From NCBI RefSeq assembly GCF_006874465.1, contig NZ_VIRL01000025.1, positions 1 to 64,000 on the forward strand: a DNA stretch of 64,000 nucleotides, written 5' to 3'. Positions within the stretch are counted from its first letter, which is position 1, and the number at the start of each line of letters is the position of its first letter. The DNA comes from Microbispora bryophytorum (lineage in GTDB: Bacteria > Actinomycetota > Actinomycetes > Streptosporangiales > Streptosporangiaceae). The notes beneath the pieces are model-generated. The model saw nothing but the letters and a program-made list of their open reading frames with translations, had not been told where the DNA came from and made no database searches. Shown in pieces: positions 26,829 to 35,242 of this stretch. The position numbers and the translations under genes are program-made.

Positions 26829-27377
26829 ATGGAGCTTCGAGAAGAGCGGCCGGGCGACGCCAGCGCCGTGCGACACGTCCATCGCCGAGCGTTCGGTGAC
26901 CACGGCGAAGCGGTGGCCGACCTGGTCGACAGCCTGCGCGACGGAATGCGGTCCGGCGGGGGGTTCGCCCTCGTGGCCGAGGACGCCGGGCAAATCGTCG
27001 GGCACGTGATGTTCACCCGCAGCCTGCTGGACGCCCCGCGGCGGCTGGTCGACGTGCAGGTGCTCAGCCCGCTGGGCGTGCTGCCCGAGTGTCAGCGGCA
27101 GGGCATCGGCTCGGCCCTGGTCCGGGCTGGGCTCGCGACTGCGCACGAAGGGACGAGCCCCCTCGTCTTCCTGGAAGGCGACCCCGGCTACTACTCCCGC
27201 TTCGGCTTCACCCCGGGGGCCGAGCTGGGCTTCCGCAAGCCGTCCCTGCGTATCTCCGACGCCGCGTTCCAGGTGATCAGGCTTCCGGCGTATGAGCCGT
27301 GGATGACGGGGACGCTGGTCTACTCCGAGCCGTTCTGGCGTCACGACACCGTCGGGTTCCGCGACCCCGACGCCTGA
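26829..27377 (+). CDS. GNAT family N-acetyltransferase
   Basis: The 182-residue single-domain GNAT of the YhbS/COG3153 type shows the acetyl-CoA loop VLPECQRQGIGSALVRAGL near residues 90-108 and the C-terminal FLEGDPGYYSRFGFTPG. The acceptor is unknown. The ATG at 26829 begins the domain; the in-frame ATG at 26793 would add 12 unconserved-looking residues. Confidence 0.88.
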   Translation: MELREERPGDASAVRHVHRRAFGDHGEAVADLVDSLRDGMRSGGGFALVAEDAGQIVGHVMFTRSLLDAPRRLVDVQVLSPLGVLPECQRQGIGSALVRAGLATAHEGTSPLVFLEGDPGYYSRFGFTPGAELGFRKPSLRISDAAFQVIRLPAYEPWMTGTLVYSEPFWRHDTVGFRDPDA

Positions 27378-27460
27378 CGCGTCGGCGACGTAGGGTCAAA
27401 AGCCGGCGGCCGACGGTCCGCGGCAGCACGCTCCTGCCCTTCACCTTCAGCGCCGCACCT

Positions 27461-27539
27461 TGACCGCGGAACACCATGACCGCGGAACACCATGACCGCG
27501 GAACACCATGACGCGGAACACCGTGACCGAGGAGCATCA
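27461..27539 (+). repeat. Five tandem 16-bp copies of a ribosome-binding-site/start-codon unit
   Basis: TGACCGCGGAACACCA repeats three times (27461, 27477, 27493). A 15-bp variant TGACGCGGAACACCG (27509) and a diverged last unit TGACCGAGGAGCATCA (27524) follow; the last contains the GAGGAG ribosome-binding site and abuts the ATG of the next gene at 27539. Several units thus carry a GGAA-N4-ATG-like element. Confidence 0.85.
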
Positions 27540-27802
27540 TGACCAAGGAGAAGGCGCGAGACGACCCCGACGACTTCTCGGGGACCAGCCTCGGCGGTGC
27601 GGCCTTCATGGTGACCGTCATGGCCCTGAGACACCCGCGGCAGTCGCTCAAGGGACTGCTCACGGTGGTCCGTCGACTGGGCCGCTGGACGACCAGGCTC
27701 GTAGTGGCCCCTGCCGCGCTGGTGGGCGTGATCGTGTGGTGGTACCGCAGGGATCGACGCCCCACCTTCGAGGACTACCTGCACAGCCGCGACGAGGAAT
27801 GA
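27539..27802 (+). CDS. Small single-pass membrane protein, function unknown
   Basis: The 87-residue protein has a charged N-terminus, hydrophobic segments SLGGAAFMVTVMAL and VVAPAALVGVIVWWY (about residues 55-68), and an acidic tail FEDYLHSRDEE. Not recognised. GAGGAG lies 5-6 bases before the ATG. It is followed by a strong bidirectional terminator shared with tRNA-Ala. Confidence 0.7.
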   Translation: MTKEKARDDPDDFSGTSLGGAAFMVTVMALRHPRQSLKGLLTVVRRLGRWTTRLVVAPAALVGVIVWWYRRDRRPTFEDYLHSRDEE

Positions 27803-27863
27803 GACCACTCGCCCCCAGTGGGGTCGTCCCGTAGTCACTCGGTCGGTCACGCGGAAGATCAAA

Positions 27864-27894
27864 GAGGCCGGTCCCGCTGAGCGGAACCGGCCTC
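27864..27894. terminator. Bidirectional terminator between small membrane protein and tRNA-Ala
   Basis: GAGGCCGGT, inner CCGC/GCGG and ACCGGCCTC form a nearly perfect stem with a TGA loop. It can end both converging transcripts. Confidence 0.75.
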
Positions 27895-27902
27895 TGTCGT
27901 GG

Positions 27903-27976
27903 TGGAGCTATGGGGATTTGAACCCCAGACCCCTTCGATGCGAACGAAGTGCGCTACCGGACTGCGCTATAGCCCC
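27903..27976 (-). tRNA. tRNA-Ala (anticodon CGC)
   Basis: The minus strand reads GGGGCTATAGCGCAGTCCGG and on. The acceptor stem GGGGCTA/TAGCTCC has 7 pairs, the anticodon arm is CTTCG-TTCGCAT-CGAAG, and the T-arm loop is GTTCAAAT. CCA is not encoded. 74 nt. Confidence 0.93.
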
Positions 27977-28026
27977 AACGACCTCGACTAGATTAGCAAA
28001 CTCTCCGGGGTGTTCGCGCCACCGAC

Positions 28027-28731
28027 TCAGTCTCCGGACGCGCGGCGCCCGTCGGAGTACTGGTCGAAGACCTGGACGCGCCTGCGCGCCTCGAACTTGA
28101 TGATCTCCGCCTCGCGGGCCGCCTCGGCCAGGGCGCGGCGGCGCTCGCGCTGACGGCGCAGGTGCTCGGCCCGTGCGCGGGCGGCCTTCTCCCGCTGCTC
28201 CCTGTCCGCGCGTACGGCCACGCGCAGCACGGCGAGGTAGCCCACAAGGAGCACGCCCGAGGGCGCGACGGCCCACCAGGGCATCACGCGGACGGCGGCG
28301 GTGACCACGGAGGCCAGCACGAGCAGGATGCTCCACAGCAGCCGGCGCCGGCGCCGGGCGAGGATCCGGGCGCGGCGGTGGGCGGCGACACGGCGGGCCC
28401 GCGCGTGCCGCTCCGCCGCGATCTCGTCCGCGGTGACGGCCTCGGCAGCCGGCGCCGCAGTGGGAGAGACGGCGAGATCGGCGGAGTCCGCGGCCACGAC
28501 CGGCGGGGTGACGACCGTGTCGGCGTCGCCGCCGTCCGCGTCACCGATGCCGTCGGAGTCGCCGGAGGCGGCGTAGGAGGCGGCGTCGGCGGGCGGCTCG
28601 GACAGCGTGAACGCCTCCGCCTGCTCCTCGAGCAGCTCGTCGTCCACGTGCCGGTCCCGGCGCAGCCACATGGGCAGCAGAACGCTGAGCCACATGACGA
28701 CGATGGCGAGGTAGAGCAGGGCGCTACCCAT
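28027..28731 (-). CDS. sepX: Division membrane protein SepX/GlpR-like
   Basis: The 234-residue protein has an N-terminal helix in MGSALLYLAIVVMWLSVLLPMWLRRDRH, an acidic disordered region, an Arg-rich basic stretch (AERHARARRVAAHRRARILARRRRRLLW), and two further helices. This architecture and the position next to the rimJ/glp/galU genes match SepX of Streptomyces and GlpR of corynebacteria, which work at the FtsZ ring and bind the gephyrin-like protein Glp. The start at 28731 follows a GGAGGTGG ribosome-binding site; a longer frame starting at 28782 is not used. Confidence 0.82.
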   Translation of the reverse strand: MGSALLYLAIVVMWLSVLLPMWLRRDRHVDDELLEEQAEAFTLSEPPADAASYAASGDSDGIGDADGGDADTVVTPPVVAADSADLAVSPTAAPAAEAVTADEIAAERHARARRVAAHRRARILARRRRRLLWSILLVLASVVTAAVRVMPWWAVAPSGVLLVGYLAVLRVAVRADREQREKAARARAEHLRRQRERRRALAEAAREAEIIKFEARRRVQVFDQYSDGRRASGD

Positions 28732-28971
28732 GCGGCCACCTCCGTACCGCCGTACGGAAGTGCCCCAGGGCATGGTGAACACATCCGTGGCCCTGTGTCG
28801 GCGGAGAGGTGTTCACGTCACGCACCGTAGGACTGTGTGTCACTGAATGACGAGCATTCAGTCCGGTGTGTCGCGAGATCGTCAAAGCTCTTCATGTAAT
28901 TCGATCCCGTGCGAGCGCTGGTTCCCACAGGCCACGCCCGTCGCTCGCCCGAGGACCTCGATGGGGCGGCC

Positions 28972-29040
28972 GGGGTGCGGTGGCGGCGGGGTGCGGTGGC
29001 GGCGGCGTGCGGTGGTCGGGTGCGGTGGCCGGGGTGGGCC
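28972..29040. repeat. G-rich tandem repeat, GGGGTGCGGTGGCGGC units
   Basis: Two perfect 16-bp units (28972, 28988) are followed by diverged units at 29004 and 29018. Strand-biased G runs could form a quadruplex. The repeat fills the gap between the rimJ-like stop and the sepX promoter; 28732-29065 otherwise shows no gene. Confidence 0.7.
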
Positions 29041-29065
29041 GTCGCAGCCGGCCGCGTGCCGTCTT

Positions 29066-29707
29066 CTAACCGGGGCTGGACTCGCTGCGGCGGGCCGCCG
29101 AGTTCATGGTGCGGCGCCACTGAACCAGCAGTCCGCGCGGCACGTCCTCGACGGTCAGCGCGTAGCAGATGTGGTCGCGCCAGGCGCCGTCGATGTGCAG
29201 TTGACGTCGGCGGATGCCCTCCTCGCGAAAACCGAGCTTCTCCACGACCCTGCGGCTGGCGTGGTTCTCCGGCCGGATGTTGGCCTCGATCCGGTGTAAA
29301 CCGGTCGTGAAGAAGCAGTGGTCCACCGCCATGGCGAGCGCGGTCGGGACGATGCCCCGCCCGGCGAGCGCGCCGTCCACCCAGTAGCCCACCTGCGCGG
29401 AGCGGGCCGACCCCCAGACGATCGCCCCCACCGTGAGCTGCCCGGCGAATCGTCCCTCGTACGTGAGGACCCAGGGCATGGCGAGCCCCTGACGGGCCTC
29501 GCGGCGCAGCGTGCCGACCATCGAGACGTACGGCCCGAGACCGGTGCGAAACAGCGGGGTCTCCGGGTTGCTCGGTTCCCAGGGACGGAGCCATTCGGCG
29601 TTGCGCAGCCGGGTGTCGCGCCAGTCCCGCACGTCACGCAGGCGCAGCGGCCGCAGCCCGACGGGCCCTTCGGCCATGGATGCCGGCCAGCCGCGAAGTC
29701 GATCCAT
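29066..29707 (-). CDS. rimJ: RimJ-like GNAT acetyltransferase
   Basis: The 213-residue GNAT of the RimJ/RimL group has VGLRPLRLRDVRDW at the start, VGYWVDGALAGRGIVPTALA as the acetyl-CoA loop and HRIEANIRPENHASRRVVEKLGF, the family signature. Homologues acetylate N-termini of ribosomal or other proteins; the true substrate here is unknown. Same strand and order as in mycobacteria (Rv0995) between glp and sepX. Confidence 0.85.
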   Translation of the reverse strand: MDRLRGWPASMAEGPVGLRPLRLRDVRDWRDTRLRNAEWLRPWEPSNPETPLFRTGLGPYVSMVGTLRREARQGLAMPWVLTYEGRFAGQLTVGAIVWGSARSAQVGYWVDGALAGRGIVPTALAMAVDHCFFTTGLHRIEANIRPENHASRRVVEKLGFREEGIRRRQLHIDGAWRDHICYALTVEDVPRGLLVQWRRTMNSAARRSESSPG

Positions 29708-29787
29708 TCGTCAATCATCCACCGGAAGACGGTCAACGCGCCACGCAGGACGCGCCCGCGGTCTCGGGGGGCTCCTCAGGGGACTCC

Positions 29788-30264
29788 TCAGCGGGCATGG
29801 TCGCCGCCGTGGATCTGGTCGACGACGTGGCCCAGGATCGGGGTCAGCACGGCCATGCCGTCCCGTACGCCGCCGGAGGACCCGGGCAGGTTGACCACCA
29901 GCGTCGTGCCGGCCTGCCCCGCGAGGCCCCGGGACAGGATCGACGTCGGCACCTTCTCCCGGTTGACCTGGCGTACGGCCTCGGCGATGCCGGGGATCTC
30001 CCGGTCCAGCACCCGGCGGGTCATCTCCGGGGTGAGGTCGAGAGGCGTCACCCCGGTGCCGCCCGTGGTGACGATCACGTCGTAGCCCTCGGCGACGCCC
30101 TCGCGCAGCGCGGCCTCGACGGCGTCCCCGTCGGGGACGACGAGGGGCCCGTCCACCCGGTCGCAGCCCGCCTCCTTCAGGAGGGAGGCCAGCAGCGGCC
30201 CGGAGCGGTCCTCGTAAACGCCCGCGGACGCCCTGTTGGACACCGTCACCACCAACGCGCGCAC
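29788..30264 (-). CDS. Molybdenum cofactor biosynthesis protein MoaB/Mog family
   Basis: The 158-residue MPT-adenylyltransferase-fold protein shows ALVVTVSNRASAG near the start, VTTGGTGVTPLDLTPE in the middle and VNLPGSSGGVRDGM, the molybdopterin-binding signature. It activates molybdopterin for metal insertion. The GTG at 30264 is 4 bp after the moaC stop, so it is translationally close to moaC; a longer frame overlaps moaC. Confidence 0.9.
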   Translation of the reverse strand: MRALVVTVSNRASAGVYEDRSGPLLASLLKEAGCDRVDGPLVVPDGDAVEAALREGVAEGYDVIVTTGGTGVTPLDLTPEMTRRVLDREIPGIAEAVRQVNREKVPTSILSRGLAGQAGTTLVVNLPGSSGGVRDGMAVLTPILGHVVDQIHGGDHAR

Positions 30265-30268
30265 GCCC

Positions 30269-30745
30269 TCACTCCTGTCCGGACCGGGTCCAGTGGCCCG
30301 TCTTGCCACCCGTCTTCTCCTCGACCCGGACATCGGTGATCACCGCCGCCGGGTCCACCGCCTTGACCATGTCCACCAGCGCGAGCGCCGCGACGGTGAC
30401 GGCCGTGAGCGCCTCCATCTCGACGCCGGTCCTGTCGGCCGTACGGACCCGGGCGGTGATCTCCACCCCCTCGTCCACGACGGCCAGGTCCACCTTCACG
30501 CCGGTCAGGGCGATCGGGTGGCACAGCGGCACGAGGTCGGGAGTGCGCTTGGCGCCCATGATCCCAGCGATCCGCGCCACGCCGAGCGCGTCGCCCTTGG
30601 GCACGTCGCCCGCGCGGAGCACGGCCACCGCCTCCGGCGACAGCAGCACCCGGCCCGTCGCGACGGACGTACGCGCGCTGACGTCCTTTTCGGAGACGTC
30701 CACCATCCGCGCGGCGCCCGACTCGTCCACATGAGTCAACTTCAT
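30269..30745 (-). CDS. moaC: Cyclic pyranopterin monophosphate synthase
   Basis: The 158-residue MoaC completes conversion of GTP-derived intermediate to cPMP in molybdenum cofactor synthesis. LTHVDESGAARMVDVSEKD, KGDALGVARIAGIMGAKRT, LCHPIALTGV and GVEMEALTAVTVAALALVDM are classic motifs. The ATG overlaps the upstream glp/moeA stop as ATGA (30742-30745). Confidence 0.95.
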   Translation of the reverse strand: MKLTHVDESGAARMVDVSEKDVSARTSVATGRVLLSPEAVAVLRAGDVPKGDALGVARIAGIMGAKRTPDLVPLCHPIALTGVKVDLAVVDEGVEITARVRTADRTGVEMEALTAVTVAALALVDMVKAVDPAAVITDVRVEEKTGGKTGHWTRSGQE

Positions 30746-31926
30746 AGCGGTATCACCTCCACCTCGGCGCCCTCGGGCAGCGAGGTCACGTCCTCCGGCA
30801 CCACGATCAACGCGTTCGCCCCGGCCAGCGCCGCGAGCTGGTGCGAGCCCTGCCGGGTCACCGGCGCGACGGTCTGTCCGTTCAGCATGGACCGCAGATA
30901 TGACCGCTTTCCCTCGGGAGAGCGCAGCGGCGCGGTCACCACGGCCCGTACGGTCGGGGGCGGCCCGGCCGGGAGACCCTGCATCGCCCGCAGTGCGGGC
31001 TTGACGAAGAGCACGAACGAGACGAACGACGAGACCGGATTGCCCGGCAGCGTGAAGATCGGCACGCGGTCGGGCCCCACGACGCCGAAGCCCTGCGGCA
31101 TGCCCGGCTGCATGGCGACCTTCTCGAAGGTCACCGTGCCCAGTGGGGACAGGGCCTCCTTGACCGGCTCGTACGCCCCCATCGAGACGCCGCCACTGGT
31201 GATCACGGCGTCGGCCCGCACGAGCTGGGCGTCCAGCGTGTCCATGAACTCCTTGGGATCGTCGGTCACCGAACCGGCCCGGAACCCCTCCGCCCCGGCC
31301 TCGCGTACGGCCGCGGCGAGCATGAAGCTGTTGGACTCCCAGATGCGGCCCGCGCCCAGCGGGGTGCCGGGCTCGGTGAGCTCGGCGCCCGTGGACAGCA
31401 CGACCACCCTCGGTTTGGGGCGCACCAGCACCCGGCGCCGGCCGACCCCGGCGAGGATCCCGATCTGGGCGGGCCCGATCCTGGCGCCTTCGCGGAGCAC
31501 CACGTCGCCCGCCCGCACGTCCTCGCCCGCCCGCCGGATCGCGTTGCCCGGCGACGCCGGCCTGTCGATCCGTACGCGGGCGGTGCCGCCGTCGGTCCAC
31601 TCCACCGGGACGACGGCGTCGGCGCCGGCGGGCATCGGCGCCCCGGTCATGATCCGGGTGACCAGGCCGGGGCCGATGGCGTTCAGCCCGCCGTCCCCCG
31701 CCGCCACGTCCCCGATCACCGGCAGTGTGACGGGGGCGGCGGCCACGTCCTCGGCCCGTACGGCGTAGCCGTCCATCGCCGAGTTGTCGAACGGCGGGAG
31801 CGGGACGGGCGAGGCGACGTCCTCGGCCAGCACGGCGCCGAGGGCGGCCTCGATCTCGACCTCCAGCGGTGCGAGCGGGCGCACCGCGGCGAGGATGCCG
31901 GCGAGATGGCGGTCGACGGACTTCAT
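30742..31926 (-). CDS. glp: MoeA-family molybdotransferase, probably gephyrin-like Glp
   Basis: The 394-residue MoeA/gephyrin-E protein has domains I-II (PLPPFDNSAMDGYAVRAEDV, the VIGDVAAGD stretch), domain III with TGAELTEPG and TSGGVSMGAYE, and domain IV at the C-terminus (VEVIPL). MoeA inserts molybdate into adenylylated molybdopterin. The linkage to sepX and galU is that of corynebacterial/mycobacterial Glp (MoeA1), which binds FtsZ and the membrane receptor GlpR. Whether this copy also keeps molybdotransferase activity is open, though moaC and mog follow directly. Confidence 0.82.
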   Translation of the reverse strand: MKSVDRHLAGILAAVRPLAPLEVEIEAALGAVLAEDVASPVPLPPFDNSAMDGYAVRAEDVAAAPVTLPVIGDVAAGDGGLNAIGPGLVTRIMTGAPMPAGADAVVPVEWTDGGTARVRIDRPASPGNAIRRAGEDVRAGDVVLREGARIGPAQIGILAGVGRRRVLVRPKPRVVVLSTGAELTEPGTPLGAGRIWESNSFMLAAAVREAGAEGFRAGSVTDDPKEFMDTLDAQLVRADAVITSGGVSMGAYEPVKEALSPLGTVTFEKVAMQPGMPQGFGVVGPDRVPIFTLPGNPVSSFVSFVLFVKPALRAMQGLPAGPPPTVRAVVTAPLRSPEGKRSYLRSMLNGQTVAPVTRQGSHQLAALAGANALIVVPEDVTSLPEGAEVEVIPL

Positions 31927-31930
31927 CGGC

Positions 31931-32836
31931 TCACTGTCCGGTCTTGTCGAGGAACTCCCGCAGCCAGGGCAGGAACTCGGGGGCGAGGTCGTCCCGGTTC
32001 GCGGCGAACTGCACCATGGTCTGCAGATACTCCAGCTTGTTGCCGGTGTCGTAGCGACGGCCGCGGAACAGCACGCCGTGCACCGGACCGCCCTCCTCCG
32101 GGCCCGTCGAGGCCAGGGTGCGCAGGGCGTCGGTGAGCTGGATCTCACCGCCGCGCCCGGGCGGGGTGCGCTCCAGCACGCCGAACACGGCGGGGTCGAT
32201 CACGTAGCGGCCGATGATGGCCCAGTTCGAGGGCGCCTCGTCGGCCGGGGGCTTCTCCACGAGGTCGGTGACCCGGACGACGTCGTCCTCGTCGGTCGGC
32301 TCGATGGCGGCGGCGCCGTACAGGGAGATGTGCTCGCGCGGCACCTCCAAGAGTGCGACGACGCTGCCGCCGTAGGTCGCGCGCACCTCGATCATGCGCT
32401 TGAGCAGCGGGTCGCGGGGGTCGATGATGTCGTCGCCGAGCAGGCAGGCGAACGGCTCGTGGCCGACGTGCTGCTTGGCGCACAGGACGGCATGGCCGAG
32501 ACCCTTGGGCTCGCCCTGCCGCACGTAGTGCATGGTGGCGAGGTCGACGGGCTCCTTCACCTGGTTGAGCCGCTCCTCGTCGCCCTTGGCGCGCAGAGCG
32601 TCCTCCAACTCGTACGCTACGTCGAAGTGGTCCTCGATCGAGCGCTTGTTGCGGCCGGTCACCATGAGGACGTCGAGCAGCCCGGCGGAGACGGCCTCCT
32701 CCACCACGTACTGGATGGCCGGCTTGTCGACGATGGGCAGCATCTCCTTGGGGGTCGCCTTCGTCGCGGGAAGGAAGCGGGTGCCGAGACCCGCGGCGGG
32801 CACGACGGCTTTGGTCACGGGATCGAAGTCAGCCAT
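31931..32836 (-). CDS. galU: UTP-glucose-1-phosphate uridylyltransferase
   Basis: The 301-residue GalU makes UDP-glucose for cell envelope glycans and trehalose. VVPAAGLGTRFLPATKATPKEMLP, the nucleotide loop and Lys, is at the N-terminus; LGDDI, VEKP and NTGNKLEYLQ-like motifs (YDTGNKLEY) are present. It is first in galU-glp-moaC-mog-rimJ-sepX with gaps of 4 bp or overlaps up to mog. Confidence 0.95.
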   Translation of the reverse strand: MADFDPVTKAVVPAAGLGTRFLPATKATPKEMLPIVDKPAIQYVVEEAVSAGLLDVLMVTGRNKRSIEDHFDVAYELEDALRAKGDEERLNQVKEPVDLATMHYVRQGEPKGLGHAVLCAKQHVGHEPFACLLGDDIIDPRDPLLKRMIEVRATYGGSVVALLEVPREHISLYGAAAIEPTDEDDVVRVTDLVEKPPADEAPSNWAIIGRYVIDPAVFGVLERTPPGRGGEIQLTDALRTLASTGPEEGGPVHGVLFRGRRYDTGNKLEYLQTMVQFAANRDDLAPEFLPWLREFLDKTGQ

Positions 32837-32869
32837 GAGTAGACACTAACGGAGCAGTCTTTGGACAAG

Positions 32870-33436
32870 ATGAACCTGCGTCGGCGTATCCTGCGCGACC
32901 GGTCGGAACTCGATCCGGGGACGCTGCGCGAGTCGTCGGCGGCCATCAGGGAGTTACTTCTCGACCAGCCGTGGGTGCAGATGGCGGGGCTGGTGGCCTG
33001 CTACTGGTCCACCGGCGCCGAGCCGGCCACGCAGGGGCTGATCCTCGCCCTGTGGAAGCACGGCACCACGGTGATGCTGCCGGTGCAGCGCCCCGACGGC
33101 GACCTCGACTGGGCGGTGTACGACGGCCCGGACTCGCTGGCGCCCGGCCCCAACGGGATCATGGAACCGGTGGACGTCCGGCGCGGCGTCGACGCGATCC
33201 GCACCGCCGCGCTGGTCATCGCGCCGGCCCTGGCCGTGGACCGGGTCACCGGCGTGCGGCTCGGCCGCGGCGGCGGCTTCTACGACCGAGCGCTCGCCCG
33301 CGTCGGGCCGAACGTGCCGACGGTGGCACTTCTGCACGAGGGCGAGCTGATGGAAGGGGTTCCCGCAGAGCCCCACGACCAGCGCGTACGCTTCGCCGCC
33401 CTCCCGAGCGGAATCGCCCGATTAGTGCAGATATGA
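32870..33436 (+). CDS. 5-formyltetrahydrofolate cyclo-ligase
   Basis: The 188-residue enzyme returns 5-formyl-THF to the folate pool as methenyl-THF using ATP. LRRRILRDRSEL at the start, PVQRPDGDLDW, the GRGGGFYDRAL phosphate loop and VPAEPHDQRV are conserved. It is divergent from galU by about 30 bp, as in mycobacteria (Rv0992c/Rv0993). An in-frame TTG at 32861 would add three residues. Confidence 0.92.
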   Translation: MNLRRRILRDRSELDPGTLRESSAAIRELLLDQPWVQMAGLVACYWSTGAEPATQGLILALWKHGTTVMLPVQRPDGDLDWAVYDGPDSLAPGPNGIMEPVDVRRGVDAIRTAALVIAPALAVDRVTGVRLGRGGGFYDRALARVGPNVPTVALLHEGELMEGVPAEPHDQRVRFAALPSGIARLVQI

Positions 33437-33483
33437 CAAGATTGTTTGCGTCGATCGCAGGATAACGACGACGAAGGGAGCGG

Positions 33484-34989
33484 ATGGGTCTGAACATCTG
33501 GCTGCTCCTGTCCGCCGCCGTCGTCATCGCGGCCATCGCATCCGTACGGATCGCGCACCGCACCGGCCTTCCCTCGCTGCTCCTCTATCTCGGCCTCGGC
33601 CTGCTGCTCGGCGAGGGCGGCATCGTCGGCATCAACTTCGACAACGCCCAGACGGCCCAGCAGCTCGGCATGATCGCTCTCGCCGTGATCCTCGCCGAGG
33701 GCGGTCTCACCACCAACTGGAAGCACGTACGCGACGGCGTGCCGACCGCGCTCGTGCTCGCCACGGTCGGGATCGCGGTCAGCGTCGTCGTGCTCGCGGC
33801 GACCGTCGCCGTCCTGCTCGGCATGGAGTGGCGGATGGCGCTGCTGCTCGGCGCGTTCCTGGCGTCGACCGACGCGGCGGCCGTGTTCTCCGTGCTGAGA
33901 CGGCTGCCGCTGCCGCCCCGGCTCGCCGGGATCCTGGAGGCCGAGTCGGGCTTCAACGACGCCCCGACCGTCATCCTCGTGATCATGCTGAGCGCCGGCT
34001 CGTCGCTGACCCTCTCGCTGCCGCACATCCTGCTGGAGACCGCCGTCGAGCTGGCCATCGGCACGGCCGTCGGCCTCGCCGTGGGCCCGGCGGGGGTGTA
34101 CGCGCTGCGCCGGGTCGCGCTGCCCGCCTCCGGCCTCTACCCGATCGCGGTGCTGGCGCTGGCGTTCGTCACCTACAGCGGGGCCACGCTGCTGCACGGC
34201 AGCGGCTTCCTCGCGGTCTACCTGACCACGCTGATCCTGGGCAACGCCAAGCTCCCCCACCGCGCCGCCACGCGCGGCTTCGCGGAGGGCGCCGCCTGGC
34301 TCGCCCAGATCGGGCTGTTCGTCATGCTCGGCATGCTCGCGGATCCGAGCGAACTGCCCGGCGTGCTCGTCCCGGCCCTGGTGTCGGGCCTGCTGCTGGT
34401 CCTGCTCGCCCGCCCGGCGTCCGTGCTGGTGTCCGGCGCGGTGGTGCGCCTCCTGCGGCTCGGCTCGCTGTCGTGGCGCGAGCAGGCGTTCCTGTCCTGG
34501 GCCGGGCTGCGCGGCGCGGTGCCCATCGTGCTGGCCGCGATCCCCTGGGCCGCCGGCCTGCCGGGGGCGAAGGGCCTGTTCAACGACGTCTTCATCATCG
34601 TCATCGTGTTCACGATCCTCCAGGGGCCCACGCTGCCGTACCTCGCCAGGCTGCTCGGCCTGGCGGCGGAGGGCGAGGCCCGCGACCTCGACGTGGAGGC
34701 CGCGCCGCTGGAGGAGCTGAACGCCGACCTGCTCCAGGTCCGCATTCCGACCGGCTCGCTCATGCACGGCGTGGAGATCTTCGAGCTCCGGTTGCCCGCG
34801 AACGCCATGGTCACGCTCGTCGTGCGCAACGAGCAGTCGTTCGTACCCACGCAGACGACCCGGCTGCTGGCGGGCGACCAGCTCCTCGTGGTCACCACGG
34901 CCGCCCAGCGCGAGACGGTCGAACGCCGCCTGCGCGCCATCAGCCGCCGCGGCAAGCTGGCAGGCTGGTACGGCGAACGCGGCGGCTGA
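33484..34989 (+). CDS. CPA1-type K+/H+ antiporter with C-terminal TrkA-C domain
   Basis: The 501-residue protein has about 12 membrane helices in residues 1-385, with the ion-site motifs STDAAAVFS and ESGFNDAP, and a cytoplasmic TrkA-C/RCK-C regulatory domain at about 400-490 (GVEIFELRLPANAMVTLVVRNEQSFVP). This combination matches NhaP2/CvrA-type potassium-proton antiporters that adjust cytoplasmic K+ and pH. RCK-C domains often bind nucleotides such as c-di-AMP, which is only a possibility here. Confidence 0.9.
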   Translation: MGLNIWLLLSAAVVIAAIASVRIAHRTGLPSLLLYLGLGLLLGEGGIVGINFDNAQTAQQLGMIALAVILAEGGLTTNWKHVRDGVPTALVLATVGIAVSVVVLAATVAVLLGMEWRMALLLGAFLASTDAAAVFSVLRRLPLPPRLAGILEAESGFNDAPTVILVIMLSAGSSLTLSLPHILLETAVELAIGTAVGLAVGPAGVYALRRVALPASGLYPIAVLALAFVTYSGATLLHGSGFLAVYLTTLILGNAKLPHRAATRGFAEGAAWLAQIGLFVMLGMLADPSELPGVLVPALVSGLLLVLLARPASVLVSGAVVRLLRLGSLSWREQAFLSWAGLRGAVPIVLAAIPWAAGLPGAKGLFNDVFIIVIVFTILQGPTLPYLARLLGLAAEGEARDLDVEAAPLEELNADLLQVRIPTGSLMHGVEIFELRLPANAMVTLVVRNEQSFVPTQTTRLLAGDQLLVVTTAAQRETVERRLRAISRRGKLAGWYGERGG

Positions 34990-35008
34990 CCGCCGTCCCC
35001 CGTGGTCG

Positions 35009-35120
35009 CGCGCCATCGTCGTTTTGAGGTCGCGCGCGTCGTGGTCCAGTGGTCGCGCGCGTCGCTGTCCTGAGGCAGGCCGCCGGGCGGTTGTCCTGAG
35101 GCCAGCCAGCCGGCCGGGCG
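35009..35120. repeat. Short direct repeats before the FmdB gene
   Basis: GGTCGCGCGCGTCG-like units recur at about 35009, 35028 and 35051, and GTCCTGAGGC occurs at 35078 and 35093. Low-complexity intergenic sequence with no gene. Confidence 0.5.
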
Positions 35121-35242
35121 GATCGCGGGGTGAGCGAATGGGACGGCACGGGGCAATAAACCGGGCTGGAGTGGCGTTTGGGCTTGTTGACTGCTTACCA
35201 TTAGCAATCGACCCGGTCGAGTGCCAGTCTCAGGAGGAGCGA

